A stretch of 13,414 bases of DNA from Planctomycetota bacterium. GTDB lineage: Bacteria; Planctomycetota; Phycisphaerae; Sedimentisphaerales; SM23-30. The notes under the pieces were generated by a model that worked only from the letters and a program-made list of their open reading frames with translations, was not told the origin of the DNA and searched no databases. Shown in pieces: positions 1 to 6,950 of this stretch (its first letter is position 1; every line of letters begins with the position of its first letter). The translations under genes were made by a program, and so were the position numbers. The DNA lies in the NCBI GenBank assembly GCA_029573975.1, contig JAKQBU010000517.1, positions 1 to 13,414 on the forward strand. Direction: 5' to 3'.

Positions 1-1350
1 GGGGAGTATCTGCTGCTGCAATATGTGCCGGCCCCGCGCACGGCGTTTGCCGACATCCGGCAGTTACCGCCCGGCCATAGCCTGCTGGTCACAGGGGAAA
101 ATTATCAGCAGCCGTGCAGCCGATCCTACTGGTCCCTGCCGGTGCAGCCCGGCTTTGAAGGTACTTTCCCGCAGGCCTGTGAACAGCTCCGGCAGGAACT
201 TACCGAGGCGGTCGAGATACGGCTGATCAGCGATGTGCCACTGGGGGCGTTTCCCTCCGGTGGTATAGACTCGACCATCATTGTGGGGCTGATGAGCCGA
301 TTACAAAAAGAGCCGGTAACGACCTGCACCATCGGTTTTGATAACGATTTGTATGATGAGACGGCATGCGCCCGGCAAACCGCCCGCCATTTCGGCACGA
401 ACCACCATGAGCAGATGGTTCATGCCGATTGTCTCGAGGCCATCGAAAAGCTCAGCTATTATTATGATGAACCTTTTGCCGATAGTTCCGCCCTGCCGAC
501 GTGGTATCTGTCGCGGCTGGCCCGCGAACAGGTAACCGTTGTGCTTTCCGGCGATGGCGGCGATGAGTGTTTTGGCGGTTACGACCGCTACTGGGGCCTG
601 CAGCTTGCCGAAAAATTAAACCGGAACCTGCTGCTGGGGTGGTTGTTGAAAAGGCGGTTTTGGCAGAACCTTTCCAGCCGGGAGCATCGCAGTTTCAGCA
701 AACGCATCAAACGATTTGCATCGGGTATGAATTTGCCGGTGGACCGGCGGTATTTGCAATGGATGGCGGTTTTTGATCCTGATCTTTTGCGGGAAATTCT
801 CACCGGTTCCGCCGTTATTCCGGCTTGGGACCGGTTTGCCGGATATTTCCCCGAGACTACCGCCTTTGGCAGCGAGGCGGCCCGGCATGCCGGCCAGGCG
901 ATGGTATGTGACGGGCAGATGTACCTGCCGGGTGATTTGAATACCAAGACGGACCGGGCCAGTATGTCGGTGGGGTTGGAGCTGCGCTGCCCGTTTCAGG
1001 ATCATAAGGTGATGGAGCTGGCCTATTCCCTGCCGATCGACTGGCGGATCCGGGGCCGGGTGAGCAAGTATATTTTGCGGCAGGCGTGCAGCGATTTATT
1101 GCCTTCGGTCATCCAGAACAGGCCGAAAAGAGGCTTCGGAGTACCGGTGGGAAGCTGGTTCCGCCGGGAACTGCGTGATCTATTCTGTGATACGGTTTTA
1201 TCGCCGCGAGCGATGGCGCGGGGATATTTTCACAAAACCCCCCTTGAAAAACTGCTGCGGGAAAACGATAATAAGCAGGAGGATCATGGGCATCGGCTCT
1301 GGTCGCTGCTGATGCTGGAGTTGTGGTTTCGAAAGTATATTGAAAGATGA
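1..1350 (+). CDS. asnB: Asparagine synthase-like glutamine amidotransferase, 5'-truncated
   Basis: This is the synthetase part of an asparagine-synthase-type amidotransferase, which uses ATP to activate a carboxylate by adenylation and amidates it with glutamine-derived ammonia. The frame is open from the first base (Gly-Glu-Tyr-Leu...), so the gene starts outside the window and its N-terminal glutaminase domain is missing. A GTG at 25 is not a real start, because the residues before it already match the family (YVPAPRT followed by LPPGH). The ATP-pyrophosphatase motif SGGIDS is encoded at 256-273 and SGDGGDE at 547-567. The C-terminus (EDHGHRLWSLLMLELWFR) is typical of the AsnB group found in exopolysaccharide clusters. 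The next gene starts 33 bp downstream. In this setting the substrate may be a sugar acid or glycan rather than free aspartate, but that is inference. No exosortase or PEP-CTERM gene is visible. Confidence 0.93.
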   Translation, partial: GEYLLLQYVPAPRTAFADIRQLPPGHSLLVTGENYQQPCSRSYWSLPVQPGFEGTFPQACEQLRQELTEAVEIRLISDVPLGAFPSGGIDSTIIVGLMSRLQKEPVTTCTIGFDNDLYDETACARQTARHFGTNHHEQMVHADCLEAIEKLSYYYDEPFADSSALPTWYLSRLAREQVTVVLSGDGGDECFGGYDRYWGLQLAEKLNRNLLLGWLLKRRFWQNLSSREHRSFSKRIKRFASGMNLPVDRRYLQWMAVFDPDLLREILTGSAVIPAWDRFAGYFPETTAFGSEAARHAGQAMVCDGQMYLPGDLNTKTDRASMSVGLELRCPFQDHKVMELAYSLPIDWRIRGRVSKYILRQACSDLLPSVIQNRPKRGFGVPVGSWFRRELRDLFCDTVLSPRAMARGYFHKTPLEKLLRENDNKQEDHGHRLWSLLMLELWFRKYIER

Positions 1351-1374
1351 TGGACGAATAAGGGTTTGGCAAAC

Positions 1375-1380
1375 GAGGTG
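1375..1380 (+). promoter_or_regulatory. Shine-Dalgarno site fixing the start of the Tat lipoprotein gene
   Basis: GAGGTG lies three bases before the ATG at 1384, with its GAGG core five bases from it. This favours 1384 over an in-frame TTG at 1366, which has no such site and would add six residues in front of the Tat motif. Confidence 0.7.
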
Positions 1381-1383
1381 ACT

Positions 1384-3216
1384 ATGAATCGAAGAGAATT
1401 TATGACGGTGAGTGGCGCGGCATTGGTGGGTACGGCGTTGGGAGGTTGTAATCTGGGCCGGGAGGCAAAGGGAACGGGTATGGCAGGAATCACGTGGCAT
1501 CGGAATGAAGTTTCCAAACTGTTCGATGGGGTGTTGGTCCAGGGGCAATCCCTGATCTATCCCCAGGAGAAAACGGGCCTGTTTGATGGGTTTTGTTCGT
1601 TGATGGAAGAAAGCAAGCCGGGTCCGGAAACCATACTGGACGTTGAGAAGCCCAAAGGAAGCTGCGGGCCGGTGCAGATGAGATTGACTCATCAACTGTT
1701 CCGCTCCGCACAGGGAGCGAAAGAAGATATTCTGGCCGCCACGTTGACCTTGAAAAACGAGGGCTATCAGTCATGTGAATTATACTGCGGTTTTCTGACC
1801 GGGGTACGTCCCACTGCGGATCCGGCTGAGCAGATGGTTTATATTCCCCTTTCCGGCGCCGGCCTGGGTGATCCCGACAATGCACCCAACGCCCGTCTGA
1901 AAGATTGCCGGCAAAACGTGGGGAATGAAGCGTTTCTGTGCCATTATCTGGAAACTCCGGCCAGCGACCCGTTTCGCACGACGACGCGAGCGGTGCTGCT
2001 GGCGCCGGTGGTGGATATTTTTTCCGGTACGAATCCTTGTCACGTGGCGTTGTTTGGGCCATCCACCGAACCGGTTTTCTTTGAGGCCCGGCAGGGGATT
2101 TCCGCGCGTGCCTGGCGTATGGGTACGCGCGTGGTATTAAAGCCGGGTGAATCGAAGGCGGTGAAGGCCTTTCTGCTGCTGCATGAGGGTGATGCCGCCC
2201 AGGCGTGGGATGTTTTTCATCAATTCGGCCATGCGGAGGATTTTCCCGGTGTTGCCTGGACGCACGATGTCCGCGTGCATTATTTTGATTTTCTGGGCGG
2301 AGTGGAACCGGACGGGCCGCGGGGCGGGGGGTATGATCTGGATTTGCGGCATTTTGGCGAGTTCCAAGTGGGCATGGCCACCCAGCATGGCTATTATTTG
2401 TCCTATGGTGATTTTGTTCACCCGGACCGCAAGGAATGGCAGGCGATGCCGACCGATGCGGCGGGGCCGGTAACGATGACCCTGGAGAAAATCAAGGCCC
2501 GCGTGGAGGCGACGCGGAAAGCCGGGGTCCGTCCGGCGATTTATATGCACTATGGGATTCTGGATGAGGGTTCCCCCTTGTTTGAAGGGATGCGGGATTC
2601 GATCCGGGCGGACAAGGAGGGTAATCCGATTTCCTTCGGCTGGAAGGGGCCGGACATTATTAAGCAATCCTGGCGCATGTCGCAAAATGCCAAGCAATGG
2701 CGCGACCATCTGGTGCAGCAGGCCCATTGGATTATGGAACTGTTTAATCCGGATGCTATTGTATTTGACGAGACATTCCATTCCTGGGGATGGGACTACC
2801 ATAAGGAACATGGCGGCCGGCTTTCCGCCGGGGGTATCGAACTGATGCGTCAGCTTCGGAAAACCGTTCGCAGTTTTGGTCCGGACAAGGCCTTGTTTGC
2901 CAGCGATTGCTCCATGTCAAATTTCTGTTTATGGGGCGACGGGGAAGCGGGCGACCACTGCTATGAGGGTCTGGCAGGCCATGAACTGTACCGCAAGCCT
3001 CCTGTTCGCTATATGGCGGCCCTGGGCAAAAAGGCGTGGCTGCCGTGTGCCTGGATGTATAAATCCCTCTGGCCGGCACAGGTGGACCTGGCCCGCAAGA
3101 CAGGGGCGGCGGTTGGTGTCACCAACGGCTGGGGCGATAACCTGGGACTGACCCATTTGCCGCCGGAGGTCAAGGAGCAGATGCTCCGGGATATCAACTC
3201 CCTGGTGAAAGGCTGA
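1384..3216 (+). CDS. Tat-exported lipoprotein with glycosidase-like barrel domain, function unknown
   Basis: A 610-residue protein. Residues 1-22 form a combined export signal: a twin-arginine motif (NRREFM, R3-R4), a short hydrophobic stretch and a lipobox ending in Cys22 (ALGGC). It should therefore be folded in the cytoplasm, exported by Tat and lipid-anchored. Residues about 35-285 look beta-rich. From about 290 the pattern resembles a TIM-barrel hydrolase: HYFDF near 299, an Arg/Tyr-rich helix-strand region near 380-390 (RPAIYMHYG), DAIVFDETF at 457-465 with D462 and E463 as possible acidic catalytic residues, and FASDCSMSNF near 505-514. This recalls alpha-galactosidase-type glycoside hydrolases, but I cannot place it in a named family. 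It lies just downstream of the amidotransferase and upstream of glycan-type genes, so processing of the cell's own surface polysaccharide is plausible. No partner protein is visible. Confidence 0.85.
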   Translation: MNRREFMTVSGAALVGTALGGCNLGREAKGTGMAGITWHRNEVSKLFDGVLVQGQSLIYPQEKTGLFDGFCSLMEESKPGPETILDVEKPKGSCGPVQMRLTHQLFRSAQGAKEDILAATLTLKNEGYQSCELYCGFLTGVRPTADPAEQMVYIPLSGAGLGDPDNAPNARLKDCRQNVGNEAFLCHYLETPASDPFRTTTRAVLLAPVVDIFSGTNPCHVALFGPSTEPVFFEARQGISARAWRMGTRVVLKPGESKAVKAFLLLHEGDAAQAWDVFHQFGHAEDFPGVAWTHDVRVHYFDFLGGVEPDGPRGGGYDLDLRHFGEFQVGMATQHGYYLSYGDFVHPDRKEWQAMPTDAAGPVTMTLEKIKARVEATRKAGVRPAIYMHYGILDEGSPLFEGMRDSIRADKEGNPISFGWKGPDIIKQSWRMSQNAKQWRDHLVQQAHWIMELFNPDAIVFDETFHSWGWDYHKEHGGRLSAGGIELMRQLRKTVRSFGPDKALFASDCSMSNFCLWGDGEAGDHCYEGLAGHELYRKPPVRYMAALGKKAWLPCAWMYKSLWPAQVDLARKTGAAVGVTNGWGDNLGLTHLPPEVKEQMLRDINSLVKG

Positions 3217-3224
3217 AAAGCGAT

Positions 3225-3271
3225 AAAAAAAATAAAAAACGGACCTGAGATTGTACCAGAATGCTTATAAT
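3225..3271 (+). promoter_or_regulatory. Possible sigma-70-type promoter with A-tract
   Basis: The gap between 3216 and 3375 holds a perfect TATAAT at 3266-3271. An A-rich tract (3225-3239) sits at the distance expected for an UP element. The -35 is poor: CTGAGA at 3245-3250 matches four of six consensus positions, with a short 15-bp spacer. If used, transcription would begin near 3278, giving an untranslated leader of about 97 nt before the ATP-grasp gene. It would make the last two plus-strand genes at least partly independent of the upstream ones. No hairpin terminator is seen after 3216. Confidence 0.35.
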
Positions 3272-3314
3272 AACGTGGTGTGATTTTCCCGATATTTATA
3301 GGGAGTATGAGAAT

Positions 3315-3332
3315 TGTTTAGCTATGTTTAGC
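3315..3332 (+). repeat. Tandem TGTTTAGC repeat, possible operator
   Basis: TGTTTAGC occurs twice (3315-3322 and 3325-3332) with a two-base spacer, giving a 10-bp period of about one helical turn. It lies 43 bp upstream of the ATP-grasp start codon and just downstream of the candidate promoter. Same-face direct repeats of this kind are often bound by response-regulator-type proteins, but no regulator is encoded here, so the role is inferred only. Confidence 0.4.
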
Positions 3333-3374
3333 AAAACTTCCGGGCATCGTATTCCTGGAAAACCGAATTGATTT

Positions 3375-4349
3375 ATGAGCAAAAAATTTACTATATTATT
3401 TCCCTGTGTGGGCCGGCGGGTGAGTCTGGTACGAGCTTTTCAGCAGTCTTGTAAGCGGCTGGGGTATCAGCCGCGGCTGATTGGTTCCGATAAAACGGAA
3501 TATTCCTCCGCGTTACAATGCTGCGACAAGAAATATGTGGTTACACCGGTATTTCAGAACGGGTATGCCGAGGAAATGATGGAAATCGCCCGCAAGGAGT
3601 GGGTGGATTTGCTGGTGCCGACGGTGGACCTGGATTTGCCAGTCTGGGCGGAACGGCGGGAGGAACTGGCCGGCATGGGCTGTACGGCGCTGATCTCGAC
3701 GCCGAAGGTGGTGCAAATCTGTCAGGATAAACGGCAGATGTTCCGGTTTTTGCGGGAGCATGGTTTCCGCACGCCGGAAACCTATTCCGGGGAGGAGATT
3801 CTCAAACGCAAGAAGCATACCTTTCCGTATTTTCTCAAGCCCTGGGACGGCCACGCCAGCCGGGGAAATGCAGTGGCGCGGGATCTGGAAGAGCTGAAAT
3901 TTTATACCCGGCGGATTCCGCACTGCATGGTGCAGGATTTTGTGGATGGGCAGGAATACACGGTGGATGTTTTTGTGGATTTCGCGGGAGCGGTTCGGTG
4001 CGCAGTGCCGCGGCGCCGGATCGAGACGCGGGCGGGAGAGGTGAGCAAGGGCGTTACGGTCAAAAATCCGTCTTTGATGCAGAGATGCAAGGAATTGGTG
4101 GAGGAACTGGGGGCCGGGCCGGGAGTCATTACGATCCAATGTTTTCTTACGGCGAAGAATCAGATTGAATTTATCGAGATCAATCCGCGATTCGGGGGCG
4201 GGGCGCCTTTGTCGATCCAGGCGGGTGCGGATTTCCCCTACTGGATTCTCCAATTCCTTACGGGGCACAAACCGCGAATTTCTTTCGATAAATGGCGTGA
4301 CAAGCTGGTGATGTTACGGTATGATGAGGCAATCTGGTATCAGAAGTAA
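3375..4349 (+). CDS. ATP-grasp ligase, carbamoyl-phosphate-synthase/PylC-like
   Basis: A 324-residue cytoplasmic ATP-grasp enzyme, which would couple ATP hydrolysis to ligation of a carboxylate (via acyl phosphate) with an amine or similar nucleophile. The N-terminal pre-ATP-grasp Rossmann-like part begins with ILFPCVGRRVSLV (7-19) and contains PTVDLDLPVW (82-91). The ATP-binding part has FLKPWDGHASRGN (153-165), where K155 should contact nucleotide, then a beta strand with VQDFVDGQEYTVDV (186-199). The metal site is at FIEINPRFGGG (266-276), where E268 and N270 fit the family E-x-N pair. The length suits a single ATP-grasp unit. The substrate cannot be assigned. Its position between an amidotransferase and a polyprenyl-phosphate sugar transferase suggests amino-acid or amide decoration of an envelope glycan precursor. 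There is no clear Shine-Dalgarno before the ATG. Confidence 0.88.
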   Translation: MSKKFTILFPCVGRRVSLVRAFQQSCKRLGYQPRLIGSDKTEYSSALQCCDKKYVVTPVFQNGYAEEMMEIARKEWVDLLVPTVDLDLPVWAERREELAGMGCTALISTPKVVQICQDKRQMFRFLREHGFRTPETYSGEEILKRKKHTFPYFLKPWDGHASRGNAVARDLEELKFYTRRIPHCMVQDFVDGQEYTVDVFVDFAGAVRCAVPRRRIETRAGEVSKGVTVKNPSLMQRCKELVEELGAGPGVITIQCFLTAKNQIEFIEINPRFGGGAPLSIQAGADFPYWILQFLTGHKPRISFDKWRDKLVMLRYDEAIWYQK

Positions 4350-4400
4350 TTCCAAATTCGACTCTGAAACGTTCATGCACAATTGGTATTTACTGATAAA

Positions 4401-5594
4401 ATGATTTATATACTGGCAGATTTTTTTGGTCCGAACTACTCTGTCTGGCAGATTATTCAGCATTACTGGCTGATTTTACCTATTTCATTTGTGGTTTCGC
4501 TTGCCGCCACGCCTGTATGCCGTTTACTCGCCTTGCGCTGGAAGGTAATCGACATGCCCAACGCGACGGTGAAGACCCATAAGCAGCCGACGGCCTATCT
4601 GGGAGGGGTGGGAATACTGGCGGGCCTGCTGGTGGGGCTGGCGATCGGATTCTGGCTGTTAAAGTATCAATATCCGGAATTGAATGAGATGGAATATAAA
4701 TCCGGCAGCTTTTCAGGCAGTTTTCCCAACTGGCTGATGCTGTTGGGAATCGGATTCGGGGCCATCGTATCGTGTTTGGTGGGGGTACTGGATGACATTA
4801 TTGATTTGAAACCTCTGCAGAAACTGGCGGGGCAGGTGTTGGCGGCGGTTATTCTGGTGGTGGTGGGAATCCGTCCCAATCTGCCGCAGATTTTTCGATA
4901 TCTGGATATGGATGTGGATCCCAGCGTGGTGCTGCTGCTGAAAATACCGATTGTTTTATTTTTTATTCTGGGGGCGACCAACAGTTTGAATCTGCTCGAC
5001 GGCCTGGATGCGTTATGCGCGGGGGTGACGACGATCATTACCCTGGCCTTTCTGGTGCTGACCATCCATCTGGCGACCTGGGGCTACAGCCCGATCGGCG
5101 ATCCGGTCCGGTTGATTGTCTGCCTGGCGCTGGTAGGGGGAACCCTGGGATTCCTGCCCTTGAACCGGCACCCGGCCAAGATATTCATGGGGGATGCCGG
5201 AAGCATGCTGCTGGGTTTTGTGGCAGGGACCATGATGATTCTGTTTACCGAAACCATCGGGCGCTGGTCGGTGGCGGCGATTGTGATTTTCGGCCTGCCA
5301 ATCCTGGATACGGCGGTGGCGATCGTGCGGCGGTATGTGAATAAGCAGCCGCTATTTGTTTCCGATCGCGGCCACATTTACGATCAGTTGGTGGATCGCG
5401 GCTGGGGGGTACCGAAAACGGTGAAGGTATGCTATTATCTGGCGGGAATCTATGCGGTGGCCGGGCTGATTTTGGCTAGGGTGCGGTTTCGCTATGCCGT
5501 GGTATGTTTCCTGCTGATAGTAATCGTATCCGCCGTAATCATGCGGCGTTACGGTTTTGTGCAGTTTTCCTCCCCAACAGAATCCCAGGAATAA
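4401..5594 (+). CDS. WecA/TagO-type polyprenyl-phosphate sugar-1-phosphate transferase
   Basis: An integral membrane enzyme of the MraY/WecA/TagO family. It would transfer a HexNAc-1-phosphate from a UDP-sugar to undecaprenyl phosphate on the cytoplasmic face of the inner membrane, the first step of lipid-linked glycan assembly. The 397 residues contain about ten or eleven hydrophobic segments. Family motifs appear in order: KTHKQPTAYLGG (58-69), LDDIIDL (130-136, the DDxxD-like metal site), NSLNLLDGLD (194-203) and FMGDAGSMLLG (262-272). The cytoplasmic loop reads DRGHIYDQLVDRG (322-334), whereas WecA and TagO have a His-rich HIHH-like sequence. The ATG at 4401 is preferred over an in-frame TTG at 4383, since family homology begins after it. 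Neither has a clear ribosome-binding site. It follows the ATP-grasp gene by 51 bp and ends the plus-strand block. Confidence 0.93.
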   Translation: MIYILADFFGPNYSVWQIIQHYWLILPISFVVSLAATPVCRLLALRWKVIDMPNATVKTHKQPTAYLGGVGILAGLLVGLAIGFWLLKYQYPELNEMEYKSGSFSGSFPNWLMLLGIGFGAIVSCLVGVLDDIIDLKPLQKLAGQVLAAVILVVVGIRPNLPQIFRYLDMDVDPSVVLLLKIPIVLFFILGATNSLNLLDGLDALCAGVTTIITLAFLVLTIHLATWGYSPIGDPVRLIVCLALVGGTLGFLPLNRHPAKIFMGDAGSMLLGFVAGTMMILFTETIGRWSVAAIVIFGLPILDTAVAIVRRYVNKQPLFVSDRGHIYDQLVDRGWGVPKTVKVCYYLAGIYAVAGLILARVRFRYAVVCFLLIVIVSAVIMRRYGFVQFSSPTESQE

Positions 5595-5642
5595 TCGGAA
5601 ATCGGTAAAAAAATTCTGTAACTATACCCGGGGCTTTTTATC
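5595..5642. other. Convergent intergenic gap between the two gene blocks
   Basis: This 48-bp gap separates the stop codons of the plus-strand sugar transferase and minus-strand hemL. It contains a run of seven A at 5607-5613 (a U-tract for the minus transcript) and GGGGC followed by five T at 5635-5639 for the plus transcript. Termination in both directions would be expected, but I see no strong GC-rich hairpin in front of either tract, so no terminator is called. Confidence 0.3.
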
Positions 5643-6932
5643 TCAACATGCCTTTTGCAACGCATAAAGGCTGGCGGAGATCGTTTTACGGATATGGCTT
5701 TCGCTATGGGCGGTGGAGAGGAAGAATGCCTCGAATTGAGAAGGGGGGAGATAAATGCCTTGTTTCAACATGCTGTGGAAGTAACGGGCGAAGGATTGGG
5801 TGTCGCATTTCAGGGCATCTTCATAGTTTCGCACGGGTCGGTCGGTGAAGTACAAACAGGCCATGCTGCCCACCCGCTGATACTGCCAGGGCAGGGAGAG
5901 TTTTCTCAGGTTATCCCGGATCCCCTCCTCCAGCCGGTTGGAGAGTTCTTCCAATTGCGTGTAGGTCCTGGTGTGAAGCTGATTTAAGGTGGCTAGGCCC
6001 GCCGCTACGGCTAGCGGATTGCCCGACAACGTTCCCGCCTGATAAACCGGGCCGGCAGGGGCGAGCATCTCCATGATGTCCCGTCGCCCACCGAAAGCAC
6101 CGATCGGCATCCCACCGCCAATAATCTTACCCAGCGTCGTTAAATCCGGCTGGATGTTATATAGTTGTTGAGCGCCACCTGGGGCAACGCGAAAACCGGT
6201 CATAACCTCATCGAAAATGAGCAAAACATGGTGCTTTCTCGTAATTTGTCGCAGTTTTTTCAGAAAGTCCCGGACAGGGGGGATCACTCCGATATTGCCG
6301 ACAATCGGTTCGATTATCACGGCGGCGATTTGATCTGGATAAGCCAGTAACAAGGATTGTACCGAATTGATATCATTCAAGGCGGCATTCAGCGTCAGTT
6401 CCGCCAAAGAGGCCGGGACACCGGGACTGGTCGGTACCCCCAGCGTCGTCGCGCCGGAACCGGCCTTGACCAGAAAACTATCGGCGTGACCATGATAACA
6501 GCCCGCGAATTTGATAATCCGGTCCCGTTTGGTATATGCCCGGGCCAGGCGGATGGCGGACATCGTGGCCTCGGTGCCGGAATTCACCAGACGCACCATT
6601 TCCATATTCGGAAAGAATTCAATAATCTTCCGGGCCAGTTCGATTTCCCCGGCGGTTGCCGTTCCGAAACTGGTTCCCTTTCTGGCCGCCGCCTGAATCG
6701 CGGAAATCACCTCTTTCCGGGCATGTCCGAGAATACAGGGCCCCCACGATCCTACATAATCAATATATTTTTTCCCTTGAATATCCCACAGATAAGCGCC
6801 TTTGGTATGATCCATGAAAACCGGGGTGCCGCCCACCCCGCCAAAGGCTCGCACGGGTGAGTTCACCCCGCCGGGGATAATCGCCTGGGCTTCGGCCATA
6901 AGCTGCTGATGAATCGATTTTGTTTTGTCCAT
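5643..6932 (-). CDS. hemL: Glutamate-1-semialdehyde 2,1-aminomutase
   Basis: HemL converts glutamate-1-semialdehyde to 5-aminolevulinate, the last step of the C5 route and the entry point of all tetrapyrrole synthesis. It is a cytoplasmic PLP enzyme of the class III aminotransferase fold. The 429 residues are full length for the family. Diagnostic motifs are PGGVNSPVRAF (20-30), NSGTEA (117-122), YHGHAD (146-151), the gating-loop region GSGATTLGVPTSPGVP (158-173), the cofactor-binding DEVMTGFR (241-248), and the Schiff-base lysine K269 in TTLGKIIGGGMPIGAFGG. The start is supported by AAGGA eight bases before the ATG. It is the last gene of the heme operon, 18 bp after the fused siroheme decarboxylase. 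This places the first and final enzymes of heme synthesis in one transcript. No HemA (glutamyl-tRNA reductase) is in the window. Confidence 0.98.
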   Translation of the reverse strand: MDKTKSIHQQLMAEAQAIIPGGVNSPVRAFGGVGGTPVFMDHTKGAYLWDIQGKKYIDYVGSWGPCILGHARKEVISAIQAAARKGTSFGTATAGEIELARKIIEFFPNMEMVRLVNSGTEATMSAIRLARAYTKRDRIIKFAGCYHGHADSFLVKAGSGATTLGVPTSPGVPASLAELTLNAALNDINSVQSLLLAYPDQIAAVIIEPIVGNIGVIPPVRDFLKKLRQITRKHHVLLIFDEVMTGFRVAPGGAQQLYNIQPDLTTLGKIIGGGMPIGAFGGRRDIMEMLAPAGPVYQAGTLSGNPLAVAAGLATLNQLHTRTYTQLEELSNRLEEGIRDNLRKLSLPWQYQRVGSMACLYFTDRPVRNYEDALKCDTQSFARYFHSMLKQGIYLPPSQFEAFFLSTAHSESHIRKTISASLYALQKAC

Positions 6933-6950
6933 CGATAATTCCTTGAGGTA

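Noticed and set aside
2137..2811. 224-residue minus-strand frame within the Tat lipoprotein gene
   Set aside because: Antisense shadow without family motifs. The plus-strand gene has a coherent signal peptide and start site.
3513..4268. 251-residue open frame on the minus strand inside the ATP-grasp gene
   Set aside because: It lies wholly antisense to a gene with clear ATP-grasp motifs. It is rich in Arg, Pro and His, as expected for the reverse frame of GC-rich coding DNA, and has no recognisable domain.
1..5594. Exosortase/PEP-CTERM system suggested by the AsnB-type gene
   Set aside because: No exosortase, PEP-CTERM-tailed protein or Prs regulator is visible. AsnB-like enzymes occur in other glycan clusters too.
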